A stretch of 29,922 nt of DNA from Clostridia bacterium. GTDB lineage: Bacteria > Bacillota_A > Clostridia > Lachnospirales > Lachnospiraceae. The notes beneath the pieces were generated by a model that was not told the origin of the DNA, searched no databases, and saw nothing but the letters and a program-made list of their open reading frames with translations. Location: positions 1 through 29,922 of the forward strand of contig JAAYYM010000080.1 of the NCBI GenBank assembly GCA_012515365.1. The letters run 5' to 3'. The translations under genes and the position numbers were made by a program. Shown here piece by piece: positions 20,375-27,446 of this stretch (position 1 is its first letter; each line of letters starts with the position of its first letter).

Positions 20375-20507
20375 AATTGCGAACTGATTTCAATAGTGGA
20401 GCGATTTCAATAATTTACACAAAAACGTTCGGTGAAAGCGTTCTGACTCCTCACTTATTTTGTGTAAACTTTTGAAATCTGTTCTAAGGGAGATGAATTT
20501 CGCAATT
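20375..20507. repeat. Nested inverted-repeat element, 133 bp
   Basis: Three sets of arms nest inside each other. Outer: AATTGCGAA (20375-20383) with TTCGCAATT (20499-20507). Middle: GAACTGATTTCAA (20381-20393, one mismatch) with 20472-20484, and a second copy of GATTTCAA at 20403-20410. Inner: TTTACACAAAA (20414-20424) with TTTTGTGTAAA (20458-20468). The central 33 bases can fold further (AACG/CGTT, GTGA/TCAC). No T run follows. It fills most of the spacer before the aminopeptidase gene. It may be a structured RNA leader or a small mobile or REP-like element. Confidence 0.75.
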
Positions 20508-20541
20508 GCATGAATATAACAAAAAGAATGGAGGATTTATC

Positions 20542-21657
20542 ATGGATGACAGAATACAGAAATTAGCACATAATCTGATCAATTATTCGTGCAAAGTAAA
20601 AAAAGGAGATAATATATACATTCACTATATCGGTGAGGAGACAGAGAGTCTTGCAAGGTGTCTGATCAAGGAAGCTTACCTTGCCGGAGGAAATCCGTTT
20701 CCACATTACACAAATCAAAGAGTGCAAAGAGAGTTTTTGCTTGAATGTAATGAAGAACAGTTGAAACAGATGGCAGAAATAGATGCGCTTGAGATGTCTA
20801 AGATGGATTGTTATATCGGTGTACGCGGAAGTGGAAATGTAGCTGAGCTTTCTGATATCCCGGCAGAAAAAATGTCTATGTACGACAGACTCTATATGAC
20901 ACCTGTACATCATAAAATCAGAGTGCCAAAAACGAGATGGGTTGTTCTTCGTTATCCAAATCAGGCGATGGCCCAGTTATGTGGAACAAGTACAGAAGCT
21001 TTTGAAGATTTCTATTATCAGGTATGCAATCTGGATTATACAAAGATGAACGAGGCTATGAAAAATCTTGTTGCATATATGAACAAGACAGATCGCGTGC
21101 GGATGATCGGACCAGGAACAGATATTTCATTCTCGATCAAGGATATCCCTGCCATTGCATGTGCCGGAGAATTAAATATTCCGGATGGTGAGGTATATAC
21201 ATCACCTGTCAGAGATTCAGTAAATGGAGTGATTTCATATAATACACCTTCACTTTATCAGGGATTTACTTACGAGCAAGTGAAGCTTACGTTTAAGAAT
21301 GGTAAAATCGTAGAGGCATCAGCAAATGATACGGAGAAGATCAACCAGTTATTTGATACAGATGAGGGGGCACGTTATATCGGTGAATTTGCGATTGGCG
21401 TAAATCCTTATATCACAAAAGCTATGAAGGATATTCTGTTTGATGAAAAAATCAGAGGTTCCATTCATTTTACACCTGGTAACTGCTATGATGACGCTCC
21501 GAATGGAAATGAATCTGCCATTCACTGGGATCTTGTATGGATCCAGACCCCAGAGTACGGTGGTGGAGAAATATATTTTGATGATGTTCTGGTACGTAAG
21601 GATGGCAGATTTGTTGTTCCTGAACTGGAATGCCTCAATCCTGAGAATTTAAGCTGA
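20542..21657 (+). CDS. Aminopeptidase, M29 family (AmpS/PepS type)
   Basis: 371 residues. The ATG at 20542 has GGAGG (20530-20534) 7 bases upstream; the frame is open 12 codons further to 20506, which lies in the nested-repeat region. M29 enzymes are cytoplasmic metallo-aminopeptidases using two Co2+/Zn2+ ions. The ligand regions are visible: CAGELNIPDGEVYTSP (glutamates), YIGEFAIGVNP, and SIHFTPGNCYDDAP with SAIHWDLVW (His, Tyr, Asp). Length is slightly under the typical 400-410 residues. It would complete peptide breakdown in the cytosol. Its 3' end lies two bases from the convergent queT gene with no terminator between. Confidence 0.92.
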   Translation: MDDRIQKLAHNLINYSCKVKKGDNIYIHYIGEETESLARCLIKEAYLAGGNPFPHYTNQRVQREFLLECNEEQLKQMAEIDALEMSKMDCYIGVRGSGNVAELSDIPAEKMSMYDRLYMTPVHHKIRVPKTRWVVLRYPNQAMAQLCGTSTEAFEDFYYQVCNLDYTKMNEAMKNLVAYMNKTDRVRMIGPGTDISFSIKDIPAIACAGELNIPDGEVYTSPVRDSVNGVISYNTPSLYQGFTYEQVKLTFKNGKIVEASANDTEKINQLFDTDEGARYIGEFAIGVNPYITKAMKDILFDEKIRGSIHFTPGNCYDDAPNGNESAIHWDLVWIQTPEYGGGEIYFDDVLVRKDGRFVVPELECLNPENLS

Positions 21658-21659
21658 TC

Positions 21660-22193
21660 CTATTCTTCAGGAAACAGGATCGGTGCGTATTTGTGCAGGA
21701 CACATTGAAGCAGTAATCCGAAAACGCCACAGGAAATCAGTTCACCGATTCCAACCGTCAGCATAAAGTAAGGAATGGATCCTTGAAATCGATAGACGAA
21801 GGCAAGAATAAACGGTACAATCAGTGTATTTGTAATAATAGGAGGAAGTGGAGTCAGCCATCGAAGTAATTTGACAGGCTGTCCAATTCCTCTTTTTTTG
21901 TGGTATAGAGAGCCGATCATACGTGTGCCAATGCCTCCAAGGAGAGTGGCAATGCTTCCAAACAGAATATCAAGAGGCATGCAGCCTGTTAATATATTGC
22001 TGATCAGACAGCCGACAAACAATCCGGGAACAGCAATTGGTGTAAAGAATGGAAGTATAGTGAGTGCTTCAGAGATACGTATTTGAATGACTCCGTTTGA
22101 GAGTCCGAAGATGTTGGCGACATAAGTCAGCACAACATAAATAGCTGCAATGGCTGCAGCCTTTGTGAGATGTGTTACATTCATTTTTTTCAT
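21660..22193 (-). CDS. queT: Queuosine precursor transporter QueT
   Basis: 177 residues with five to six hydrophobic segments. The sequence AAAIAAIYVVLTYVANIFGL followed by SNGVIQIRISEALTILPFFTP and GLFVGCLISNILTG is characteristic of the QueT family, the substrate-binding component of an ECF-type importer for preQ0/preQ1. The identification is strengthened by a preQ1-I riboswitch in its leader. The partner ECF ATPases are not in this window. The start ATG at 22193 has GGGAG 7 bases upstream, and that ribosome site lies in the riboswitch tail. Confidence 0.93.
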   Translation of the reverse strand: MKKMNVTHLTKAAAIAAIYVVLTYVANIFGLSNGVIQIRISEALTILPFFTPIAVPGLFVGCLISNILTGCMPLDILFGSIATLLGGIGTRMIGSLYHKKRGIGQPVKLLRWLTPLPPIITNTLIVPFILAFVYRFQGSIPYFMLTVGIGELISCGVFGLLLQCVLHKYAPILFPEE

Positions 22194-22200
22194 ATTGATT

Positions 22201-22243
22201 CTCCCTTAGTTTTGTTTTACGTCTGGATGGTTTCGAACAGACG
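22201..22243 (-). promoter_or_regulatory. preQ1-I riboswitch controlling queT
   Basis: On the minus strand, stem CGTCTG/CAGACG encloses a loop with TTCGAAACCATC and is followed by the A-rich tail GTAAAACAAAACTAAGG that runs into the ribosome site GGGAG. This is the compact class I preQ1 aptamer layout: a short stem, a C-containing loop, and a tail that docks as a pseudoknot and hides the Shine-Dalgarno. Ligand binding should shut off translation of queT. It lies 8 bases before the queT start codon. Confidence 0.85.
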
Positions 22244-22270
22244 AATATAGCACCTTATGTGCCAGAGACT

Positions 22271-22300
22271 AGTATAGACAGGAAGAGAAGCATTTGTCAA
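22271..22300 (-). promoter_or_regulatory. queT promoter
   Basis: On the minus strand TTGACA (22295-22300), an 18-base spacer and TATACT (22271-22276). Transcription would begin about 20 bases before the riboswitch aptamer. Confidence 0.7.
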
Positions 22301-22309
22301 GAAAAATTC

Positions 22310-22339
22310 TTGTTAAATGATTGGGGGGTATGGTATAAT
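22310..22339 (+). promoter_or_regulatory. Putative ahcY promoter
   Basis: TTGTTA (22310-22315), an 18-base spacer and TATAAT (22334-22339) with TGG before it (extended -10). The -10 lies inside the first 25-bp palindrome of the tandem repeat. An identical extended -10 recurs 69 bases later (22403-22408) without a good -35. Confidence 0.5.
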
Positions 22340-22469
22340 GTCAACGACATTATACCGGCGCATGCATTGGTGCGCATAAATGATCATGTGTGAAACACAT
22401 GGTATAATGTCAACGACATTATACCAGCGCATGTATTAGTGCGCATAAATGATCATGTGTGAAACGCAT
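22332..22469. repeat. Two 69-bp tandem repeats, each with three palindromes, before ahcY
   Basis: Copy 1 is 22332-22400 and copy 2 is 22401-22469, with four transitions between them. A degenerate beginning of a third copy (GGTAT) follows. Each copy has: (a) a perfect 11-bp inverted repeat GGTATAATGTC-AAC-GACATTATACC; (b) GCGCA-8 nt-TGCGC; (c) CATGTGT-GAA-ACACATG. The differences fall in a spacer, twice in the loop of b, and once in stem c, where an A-U pair becomes G-U. No stem is broken. The repeats may be duplicated operators or tandem RNA domains. They form most of the 374-base gap between queT and ahcY. Confidence 0.95.
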
Positions 22470-22567
22470 GGTATGATTCGTACAGTTCACAAGAACGGGT
22501 GATGATAGGACAGACGACCATCACTATAATAAAAATTCGGCTGAATAAAAAATCGGAGGAAACTATT

Positions 22568-23806
22568 GTGAGTAGTGAAATTAGAGACATTAGCTTAGCC
22601 GAGTCAGGCGAGAAAAAAATTGAGTGGGTCAAGAGAAATTGTGATCTCTTAAGAACACTGGAAAAGGAATTTACCCAAACGAAACCTTTTGCAGGAAAAA
22701 AGATATCATTGTCCGTGCATTTGGAAGCAAAAACAGCATATTTATGTAAGGTACTTGCTGCAGGTGGCGCCAAGATGTATATCACAGGAAGTAATCCGTT
22801 ATCTACGCAGGATGACGTTGCAGCAGCACTTGTTGCAGCAGGATTAGAGGTTCATGCATGGTATGACTGTACAGAAGAGGAATATGCAGCACATATCAGA
22901 AATGTATTAAAAGTCGGACCAAATATCATCATTGATGATGGTGGTGATCTGGTGCATATGATGCATACAGAGTTTACAGATCTGATCCCGGAAGTGATCG
23001 GAGGCTGTGAAGAAACAACAACAGGTATTTTGAGACTTGAAGCGATGAATCGTGAGGGAACACTAAAATTCCCGATGGTAAAGGTAAATAATGCAGATTG
23101 TAAGCATTTCTTTGATAATCGCTACGGAACAGGACAGTCCGTATTTGATGGAATCAATAGGACAACAAATCTGATCGTAGCAGGTAAAATCGTAGTGGTA
23201 GCCGGATACGGATGGTGTGGCAAGGGTGTAGCTATGCGTGCCAAGGGACTTGGTGCAAGAGTCGTAGTGACAGAAATCAATCCGGTTAAGGCAATTGAAG
23301 CAGTTATGGATGGATTTGATGTAATGCCTATGAACGATGCGGCAAAAATAGGTGATTTCTTTGTAACAGTTACCGGATGTGACAAAGTAATTGATCATGA
23401 AGATTTTGCAGTGATGAAAGATGGTGCAATTCTATGTAATGCAGGACATTTTGACTGTGAAATCGATATGGCAGGACTTAGAAAAATTGCAGTTGAATCA
23501 AAAGAAATGAGAAAAAATATTCGTGGATATAAGCTTCCTACAGGTCAGTGGATCTTTGTTCTGGCAGAAGGACGTCTTGTTAATCTGGCAGCAGGAGACG
23601 GACATCCAGCAGAAATCATGGATATGAGCTTTGCTATTCAGGCATTAAGTGCAAAATATCTGGTTGAGCATGCAAGTGAATTAAATGAAAAGCTGATTGA
23701 TGTTCCTCGTGAAGTCGATCATGATGTGGCAACAAGAAAATTAGCATTTATGGGAAAATTCATTGATGTACTGACACCGGAACAGGAACAATACTTAAAT
23801 AGTTAA
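22568..23806 (+). CDS. ahcY: S-adenosylhomocysteine hydrolase
   Basis: 412 residues from GTG 22568, which has GGAGGA (22555-22560) 7 bases upstream. The frame extends to 22499 without a ribosome site. The enzyme splits S-adenosylhomocysteine into homocysteine and adenosine using tightly bound NAD+. The NAD-binding motif VVAGYGWCGKG is at about 210-220. CEETTTGILRL, NNADCKHFFDNRYGTGQS and CNAGHFDCEIDM carry substrate-binding residues. The C-terminus ends EQYLNS in place of the longer KPxxYRY tail of the eukaryotic and proteobacterial type, as in the short thermophile/Clostridia form. Many Firmicutes use Pfs/LuxS instead. The leader contains the 69-bp tandem repeats. Confidence 0.96.
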   Translation: MSSEIRDISLAESGEKKIEWVKRNCDLLRTLEKEFTQTKPFAGKKISLSVHLEAKTAYLCKVLAAGGAKMYITGSNPLSTQDDVAAALVAAGLEVHAWYDCTEEEYAAHIRNVLKVGPNIIIDDGGDLVHMMHTEFTDLIPEVIGGCEETTTGILRLEAMNREGTLKFPMVKVNNADCKHFFDNRYGTGQSVFDGINRTTNLIVAGKIVVVAGYGWCGKGVAMRAKGLGARVVVTEINPVKAIEAVMDGFDVMPMNDAAKIGDFFVTVTGCDKVIDHEDFAVMKDGAILCNAGHFDCEIDMAGLRKIAVESKEMRKNIRGYKLPTGQWIFVLAEGRLVNLAAGDGHPAEIMDMSFAIQALSAKYLVEHASELNEKLIDVPREVDHDVATRKLAFMGKFIDVLTPEQEQYLNS

Positions 23807-23820
23807 CCGGCAAACAATAG

Positions 23821-23851
23821 AAAACCGCAGACATCATCGTCTGCGGTTTTT
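23821..23851. terminator. Bidirectional rho-independent terminator (ahcY / prs)
   Basis: A perfect 12-base inverted repeat (23821-23832 with 23839-23850, CCGCAGAC/GTCTGCGG core) with loop ATCATC, flanked by AAAA on one side and TTTTT on the other, serves both convergent genes. A second short hairpin (GTGCG/CGCAC, about 23858-23875) lies on the prs side. Confidence 0.92.
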
Positions 23852-23880
23852 ATGATGGTGCGATTGACAACGCACATTGA

Positions 23881-25074
23881 TTATTGATTTTTTTTCTGAT
23901 TTTCTTTATACTCAGCTACGATTGTCTGAATACGTTCACTTGGATTGAGCAGATCACTGATCGATGTATCATGATTTAGTGTATCGATGATATATGCAAT
24001 GTATTTGCTCATATCACAATTGATGTAATAAGGACGCTCTAACAGCTCCGGTGTCTGGTAAATCAGGTTTGTCGTTAAGACCTTATCGATCATACCTGTT
24101 TCATATGCAAGATCAAACTTCTTTAAACCATTTGTAAACAATCCAAATGTAGAAGCAACAAAAATTCTGCCGGCATTTCTCTGCTTTAACTGTTTCGCAA
24201 CATCTAAGATACTCTCGCCAGAGGAGATCATGTCATCAATAACAAGAACATCCTTTCCTTCAATTGAGCTTCCTAAGAATTCATGTGAAACGATCGGATT
24301 ATGTCCGTTGACTATTCGTGTGTAGTCTCTTCTCTTATAGAACATTCCCATATCAAGTCCTAATACATTAGCAATATAGATGGCACGACTCATGCCGCCT
24401 TCATCAGGACTAATTACCATCATATGATCAGAATCCAAATTTAAATCCGGAACACTCTTTAAGAGTCCCTTGATGAATTGATAAGCAGGTCTTACTGTTT
24501 CAAATCCATGCAGAGGAATTGCGTTTTGTACTCTGGCATCATGTGCATCAAATGTAATGATGTTATCAACGCCCATATGAACAAGCTCTTGCAGTGCAAT
24601 GGCACAGTCAAGTGATTCTCTTGCATTTCTTTTATGCTGTCTGCTCTCATATAAAAATGGCATAATTACGGTAATACGACGTGCTTTTCCACCGACAGCA
24701 GCGATTACGCGTTTCAAATCCTGATAATGATCATCAGGAGACATATGATTTTCATGTCCGCATAAGGAATAAGTCAGGCTGTAGTTACCAACATCAACAA
24801 GTAAAAACAGGTCAGTGCCTCGTACAGATTCATTGATGACACATTTTGCTTCACCTGTTCCAAATCTGGATACCTTTGCATCCAAAATGTAGGTGTTTCT
24901 CTGATAACCGGAAAAAGCAAGGTTGGATTTATGCTCGTTTTCCCGTTCTGTTCTCCAGTTTACCAGATAACGATCAATCTTTTCTCCTAATCCTTTGCAC
25001 CCCTCTAAAGGAATCATCCTAAGGGCTCCGACCGGAATTGTCTCTAAATTACGCTTTTCCTCGCGTTTGGGCAT
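23881..25074 (-). CDS. prs: Ribose-phosphate pyrophosphokinase, long divergent form
   Basis: 397 residues, about 80 longer than the usual PRPP synthetase, which makes PRPP from ribose 5-phosphate and ATP. The catalytic flexible-loop region is PFLYESRQHKRNARESLDCA at about 139-158, compared with PYxRQDRK in typical enzymes. The histidine region reads ITFDAHDARVQ. The PRPP/ribose-5-phosphate loop is VIDDMISSGES at about 278-288, compared with DDMIDTAGT. The core is complete but divergent, with an N-terminal extension of about 60 residues. It is probably a second Prs paralogue (inference). The gene is last in an operon with a helicase loader and a DnaD-like protein, starting 15 bases after the loader's stop, with GAGG upstream. 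Confidence 0.88.
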   Translation of the reverse strand: MPKREEKRNLETIPVGALRMIPLEGCKGLGEKIDRYLVNWRTERENEHKSNLAFSGYQRNTYILDAKVSRFGTGEAKCVINESVRGTDLFLLVDVGNYSLTYSLCGHENHMSPDDHYQDLKRVIAAVGGKARRITVIMPFLYESRQHKRNARESLDCAIALQELVHMGVDNIITFDAHDARVQNAIPLHGFETVRPAYQFIKGLLKSVPDLNLDSDHMMVISPDEGGMSRAIYIANVLGLDMGMFYKRRDYTRIVNGHNPIVSHEFLGSSIEGKDVLVIDDMISSGESILDVAKQLKQRNAGRIFVASTFGLFTNGLKKFDLAYETGMIDKVLTTNLIYQTPELLERPYYINCDMSKYIAYIIDTLNHDTSISDLLNPSERIQTIVAEYKENQKKNQ

Positions 25075-25089
25075 GATAAATCCTCACTT

Positions 25090-26061
25090 TCATTCATTAC
25101 TTTTCATTTTCTTCTTCAGGCGGATATCGCCTGCATCAAACTTAAAAATCTGATAAAATCCGTATATTCTTGAAAAAGTACGCTCGCTGTATTGGTTTGC
25201 TAAATTTTCAAGAGAAAGATTTGTCGAAATTAGTGTAGCTTTCTGGCGCAGATCTCTTTCCTGTATGATTAAAAAGAGCTGTGAGGCTACAAATGAATTG
25301 GTATTTTCTGTACCGAGATCATCAATAATGAGTAAATCGCAGTTGAAAATATGGTCATGCATACGTTCAAGCTCAAAGGTTCCGCTTTGTGCATGGAATG
25401 TATATTTTGCAAGAATATCAAAAAGCTGGAATGCCGAGAAATAAATCACAGAGTGTCCACTTTCTAATAACTCTTTTGCAATGCAATTTGTTAAAAAAGT
25501 TTTTCCTACTCCAACATTACCATAAAAGAACAGATTCTGATAGTCCTGATCGAAGTTTTTGATAAAAGATTTACACTGATCGACGATCACACGGATGCGT
25601 TCAGCTTCGGTCTGATTATAATACTCATATGAGAAGTTGTCAAAGTTCTCTTGATCAAGGACATTCATGATATTGGACTGAGAATAGAGTATCTGAATGA
25701 TAGCCTGATTCAGGCAGCGGCATTTCTTTCTGTCTATATAGCCGGTATCCTTACATAGAGGACATTGATAGATTGGCTCAAGATAATCCTGAGGATATCC
25801 ATGCTCCAGTAGCAATTCTTTTTTTCGTCTGACAAGTTTGGCAATGTTGTCACGTAAGGTTTTGATTGCATCAGGATTACCATTGATGCTGTTAATGCCA
25901 CATTCCAAAGAAGTACGGGATATTTGCTTTGTCAGCTCTTCGTATTCAGGGATTTTTGCATACACCTCATCCATACGGTGATTCAGTGTTTCTCTGTTTT
26001 GCCGTCTGATTTCATCATAATTTTTGAATATATCCTGATACTGTGAGTTGGTTATAGACAT
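25090..26061 (-). CDS. DnaC/DnaI-like helicase loader ATPase
   Basis: 323 residues. An N-terminal helical region (1-95) is followed by a Cys cluster C100-x2-C103 and C114-x-C116 (YQCPLCKDTGYIDRKKCRC), a probable zinc-binding helicase-interaction element as in DnaI. The AAA+ domain has Walker A GNVGVGKT at 181-188 and Walker B LLIIDDLG at 243-250, plus sensor STNLSLENL and the arginine region SERTFSRIYG. It loads the replicative helicase at origins and stalled forks. IstB-like transposition ATPases share the AAA+ domain, but no transposase is near. It lies 18 bases downstream of the dnaD-like gene, so the two are co-transcribed partners. Confidence 0.9.
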   Translation of the reverse strand: MSITNSQYQDIFKNYDEIRRQNRETLNHRMDEVYAKIPEYEELTKQISRTSLECGINSINGNPDAIKTLRDNIAKLVRRKKELLLEHGYPQDYLEPIYQCPLCKDTGYIDRKKCRCLNQAIIQILYSQSNIMNVLDQENFDNFSYEYYNQTEAERIRVIVDQCKSFIKNFDQDYQNLFFYGNVGVGKTFLTNCIAKELLESGHSVIYFSAFQLFDILAKYTFHAQSGTFELERMHDHIFNCDLLIIDDLGTENTNSFVASQLFLIIQERDLRQKATLISTNLSLENLANQYSERTFSRIYGFYQIFKFDAGDIRLKKKMKSNE

Positions 26062-26079
26062 AATCGATTCTCCTAATGC

Positions 26080-27171
26080 TTATTTTTTAAGCATATCCTG
26101 TTCAAGTGCGGAATAATCATAAGAACGCTGGTCAAAATTGATAAATTTATTTGATGCTTGGTTTGTAGCAGCTTTTGTCCCGGTTTTTGCTGTGACCGCT
26201 GGTTTTTCCTTTGATGATTTGAATTTCTGATCTAACACCTCAATATCAGCATAATGTCTGACATGATTTTTTTTCCAGTTATTTAATATCGTATCGGCAT
26301 ATTCAAAATTGGGACGATGTGTTACTTTCATGGTTCGGTTACATGCTTCTATAATGATTTGTGTATCAAATCCATATGTATCAGTCCATTTCTTGATAAA
26401 GACAAGCTCTGGCTCTACCGGATTACGGCCTGACAGACCCATTGCTTTCAGAATATCAAATACTTCTTTTCGATACATGCTGACATTCTTTTTTGCTGTT
26501 GCAACATCATTGATACCTTGTTCAGCCCATGATACAGCGACTTTCTCCATATAATGCATGCTTTTCTTTTTGTTGCTGACACAGTATTCGATCAGATATT
26601 CAATCAATTCTGCTGAAAAGTGCAGAGAGTCATACATATATAGAATGGTAGAAATCTCCGCAATACTTAATGGTTTCCCAATATATTGTTCAGCGATGAA
26701 TAGAAGCTGTGAAATATCCTTTTTCTCGCGGAAAACAGCTAGCTGGTCAGCAGAATAAGCAGGCTTTTCAGGAGGTGTAAAAGATAGTTCCTTTTGTAAA
26801 GAAACAGGTTTTTCTATTAATATAGCAGCAGGCGTTTCCTTAGAAGACACTTCTGCTGTGTGTTCTGACTTTTTAGAGTTCAGATCCTGAAGCTTGATTC
26901 CGATCAGATTCTTGGAGGAGTCAAATTCCAAGGCAAGAATGCCGGTTTTTTCCCAATATTTAAGTGCACGTAAAACATCTTTTTCTGTGTAGTTAAAGTA
27001 GTCTGCGATAATAGATACAGAAACAGGCATGTTTGATGACATGCAACGTAACAGAAACAGATAGATCTTGATCTGGGCATCATTTGCCAGTCTCATGTAT
27101 TCATCAATAAACAGATTTGAAACAATCGTCACATCAAGCGTGCAATTTCCGGATAGTGTTATTTCCCCCAT
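26080..27171 (-). CDS. DnaD-domain replication initiation protein
   Basis: 363 residues. An N-terminal winged-helix region (about 15-100) has LYLFLLRC-type helices in DAQIKIYLFLLRCMSS. A first DnaD-type helical domain occupies about 150-230 (LLFIAEQYIGKPLSIAEIST, MYDSLHFSAELIEYLIEYC) and a second about 240-320 (DILKAMGLSGRNPVEPELVF, KKWTDTYGFDTQIIIEACNRT). The tail is low-complexity and Lys/Ala-rich. DnaD/DnaB proteins remodel origin DNA and bring in the helicase-loader complex, which is encoded by the next gene. Start ATG 27171 has AGGTGA upstream. The leader carries a palindrome and three DnaA-box-like sites. Confidence 0.88.
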   Translation of the reverse strand: MGEITLSGNCTLDVTIVSNLFIDEYMRLANDAQIKIYLFLLRCMSSNMPVSVSIIADYFNYTEKDVLRALKYWEKTGILALEFDSSKNLIGIKLQDLNSKKSEHTAEVSSKETPAAILIEKPVSLQKELSFTPPEKPAYSADQLAVFREKKDISQLLFIAEQYIGKPLSIAEISTILYMYDSLHFSAELIEYLIEYCVSNKKKSMHYMEKVAVSWAEQGINDVATAKKNVSMYRKEVFDILKAMGLSGRNPVEPELVFIKKWTDTYGFDTQIIIEACNRTMKVTHRPNFEYADTILNNWKKNHVRHYADIEVLDQKFKSSKEKPAVTAKTGTKAATNQASNKFINFDQRSYDYSALEQDMLKK

Positions 27172-27192
27172 GACTTCACCTAATTCTTGCGT

Positions 27193-27221
27193 ATTTTGCT
27201 CAGAGTTTTTGTGAGCAAAAT
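27193..27221 (-). promoter_or_regulatory. 10-bp inverted repeat at the dnaD operon start site
   Basis: ATTTTGCTCA (27193-27202) and TGAGCAAAAT (27212-27221) are perfect arms with a 9-base spacer. They lie just downstream of the -10 on the minus strand, covering the expected transcription start. This suits a repressor operator or a 5' mRNA hairpin. Confidence 0.5.
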
Positions 27222-27223
27222 GA

Positions 27224-27252
27224 ATTATAGCATACCTTTTTCAAAAAGGAAA
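27224..27252 (-). promoter_or_regulatory. Promoter of the dnaD-dnaC-prs operon
   Basis: On the minus strand TATAAT (27224-27229) with TGC before it (extended -10) and a weak -35 TTTCCT (27247-27252) 17 bases upstream. A second TATAAT at 27258-27263 has no clear -35. Confidence 0.55.
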
Positions 27253-27289
27253 CACCCATTATAAGCGCGTTTCGGGGCATCTTGGGTTT

Positions 27290-27316
27290 TGTGGATAGTG
27301 TGGAAAATGTGGATAA
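27290..27316 (-). promoter_or_regulatory. Three abutting DnaA-box-like 9-mers
   Basis: Read on the minus strand they are TTATCCACA (27308-27316, perfect consensus), TTTTCCACA (27299-27307, one mismatch) and CTATCCACA (27290-27298, one mismatch). They are in the same orientation at an exact 9-base period. They lie about 60 bases upstream of the dnaD-operon -10. Confidence 0.7.
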
Positions 27317-27379
27317 TTCTGATGCCGCATTGATAAAGCCTTAAAAAGAGGGACTTTAACGAGAACGTAATAATTTTAT

Positions 27380-27434
27380 GTTAACAAACAAATCCACATT
27401 CCATTTCTTGTTAAACAGAAATCAGAATGTGGAT
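27380..27434 (-). terminator. murC terminator
   Basis: On the minus strand the arms 27425-27434 and 27392-27401 (ATCCACATTC / GAATGTGGAT) enclose a second stem (ATTTCT/AGAAAT) and an 8-base loop. They are followed by a T-rich stretch TTTGTTTGTT. It lies 12 bases after the murC stop. Confidence 0.7.
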
Positions 27435-27446
27435 ATAGTGGACAAC

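Noticed and set aside
20375..20507. Remnant of an IS256-type element because of TTTACACAAAA arms
   Set aside because: From memory, IS256-like ends carry TGTGTAAA reading inward, whereas here the inward reading is TTTACACAAAA. No target-site duplication or transposase fragment was found.
20493..20513. Mini-ORF MNFAIA after AAGGGAG in the nested repeat
   Set aside because: The ribosome site abuts the ATG with no spacing. It is six codons long and has no leader-peptide features.
22332..22469. 69-bp repeats as a CRISPR array
   Set aside because: Only two full units, abutting with no unique spacers, and no cas genes nearby.
22346..22567. ahcY leader as a known SAH or SAM riboswitch
   Set aside because: The conserved core sequences of those classes were not recognised, and the known SAH class is described mainly from Proteobacteria. 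A covariance search is needed to exclude it fully.
25090..26061. IstB transposition helper ATPase
   Set aside because: The N-terminal Cys cluster and co-transcription with a DnaD-domain gene point to a helicase loader. No transposase or terminal repeats are present.
27390..27445. Further DnaA boxes near murC (AAATCCACA, ATATCCACA, TTGTCCACT)
   Set aside because: They fall in or next to the inverted repeat that forms the murC terminator, and two of them have two mismatches. The terminator explains them.
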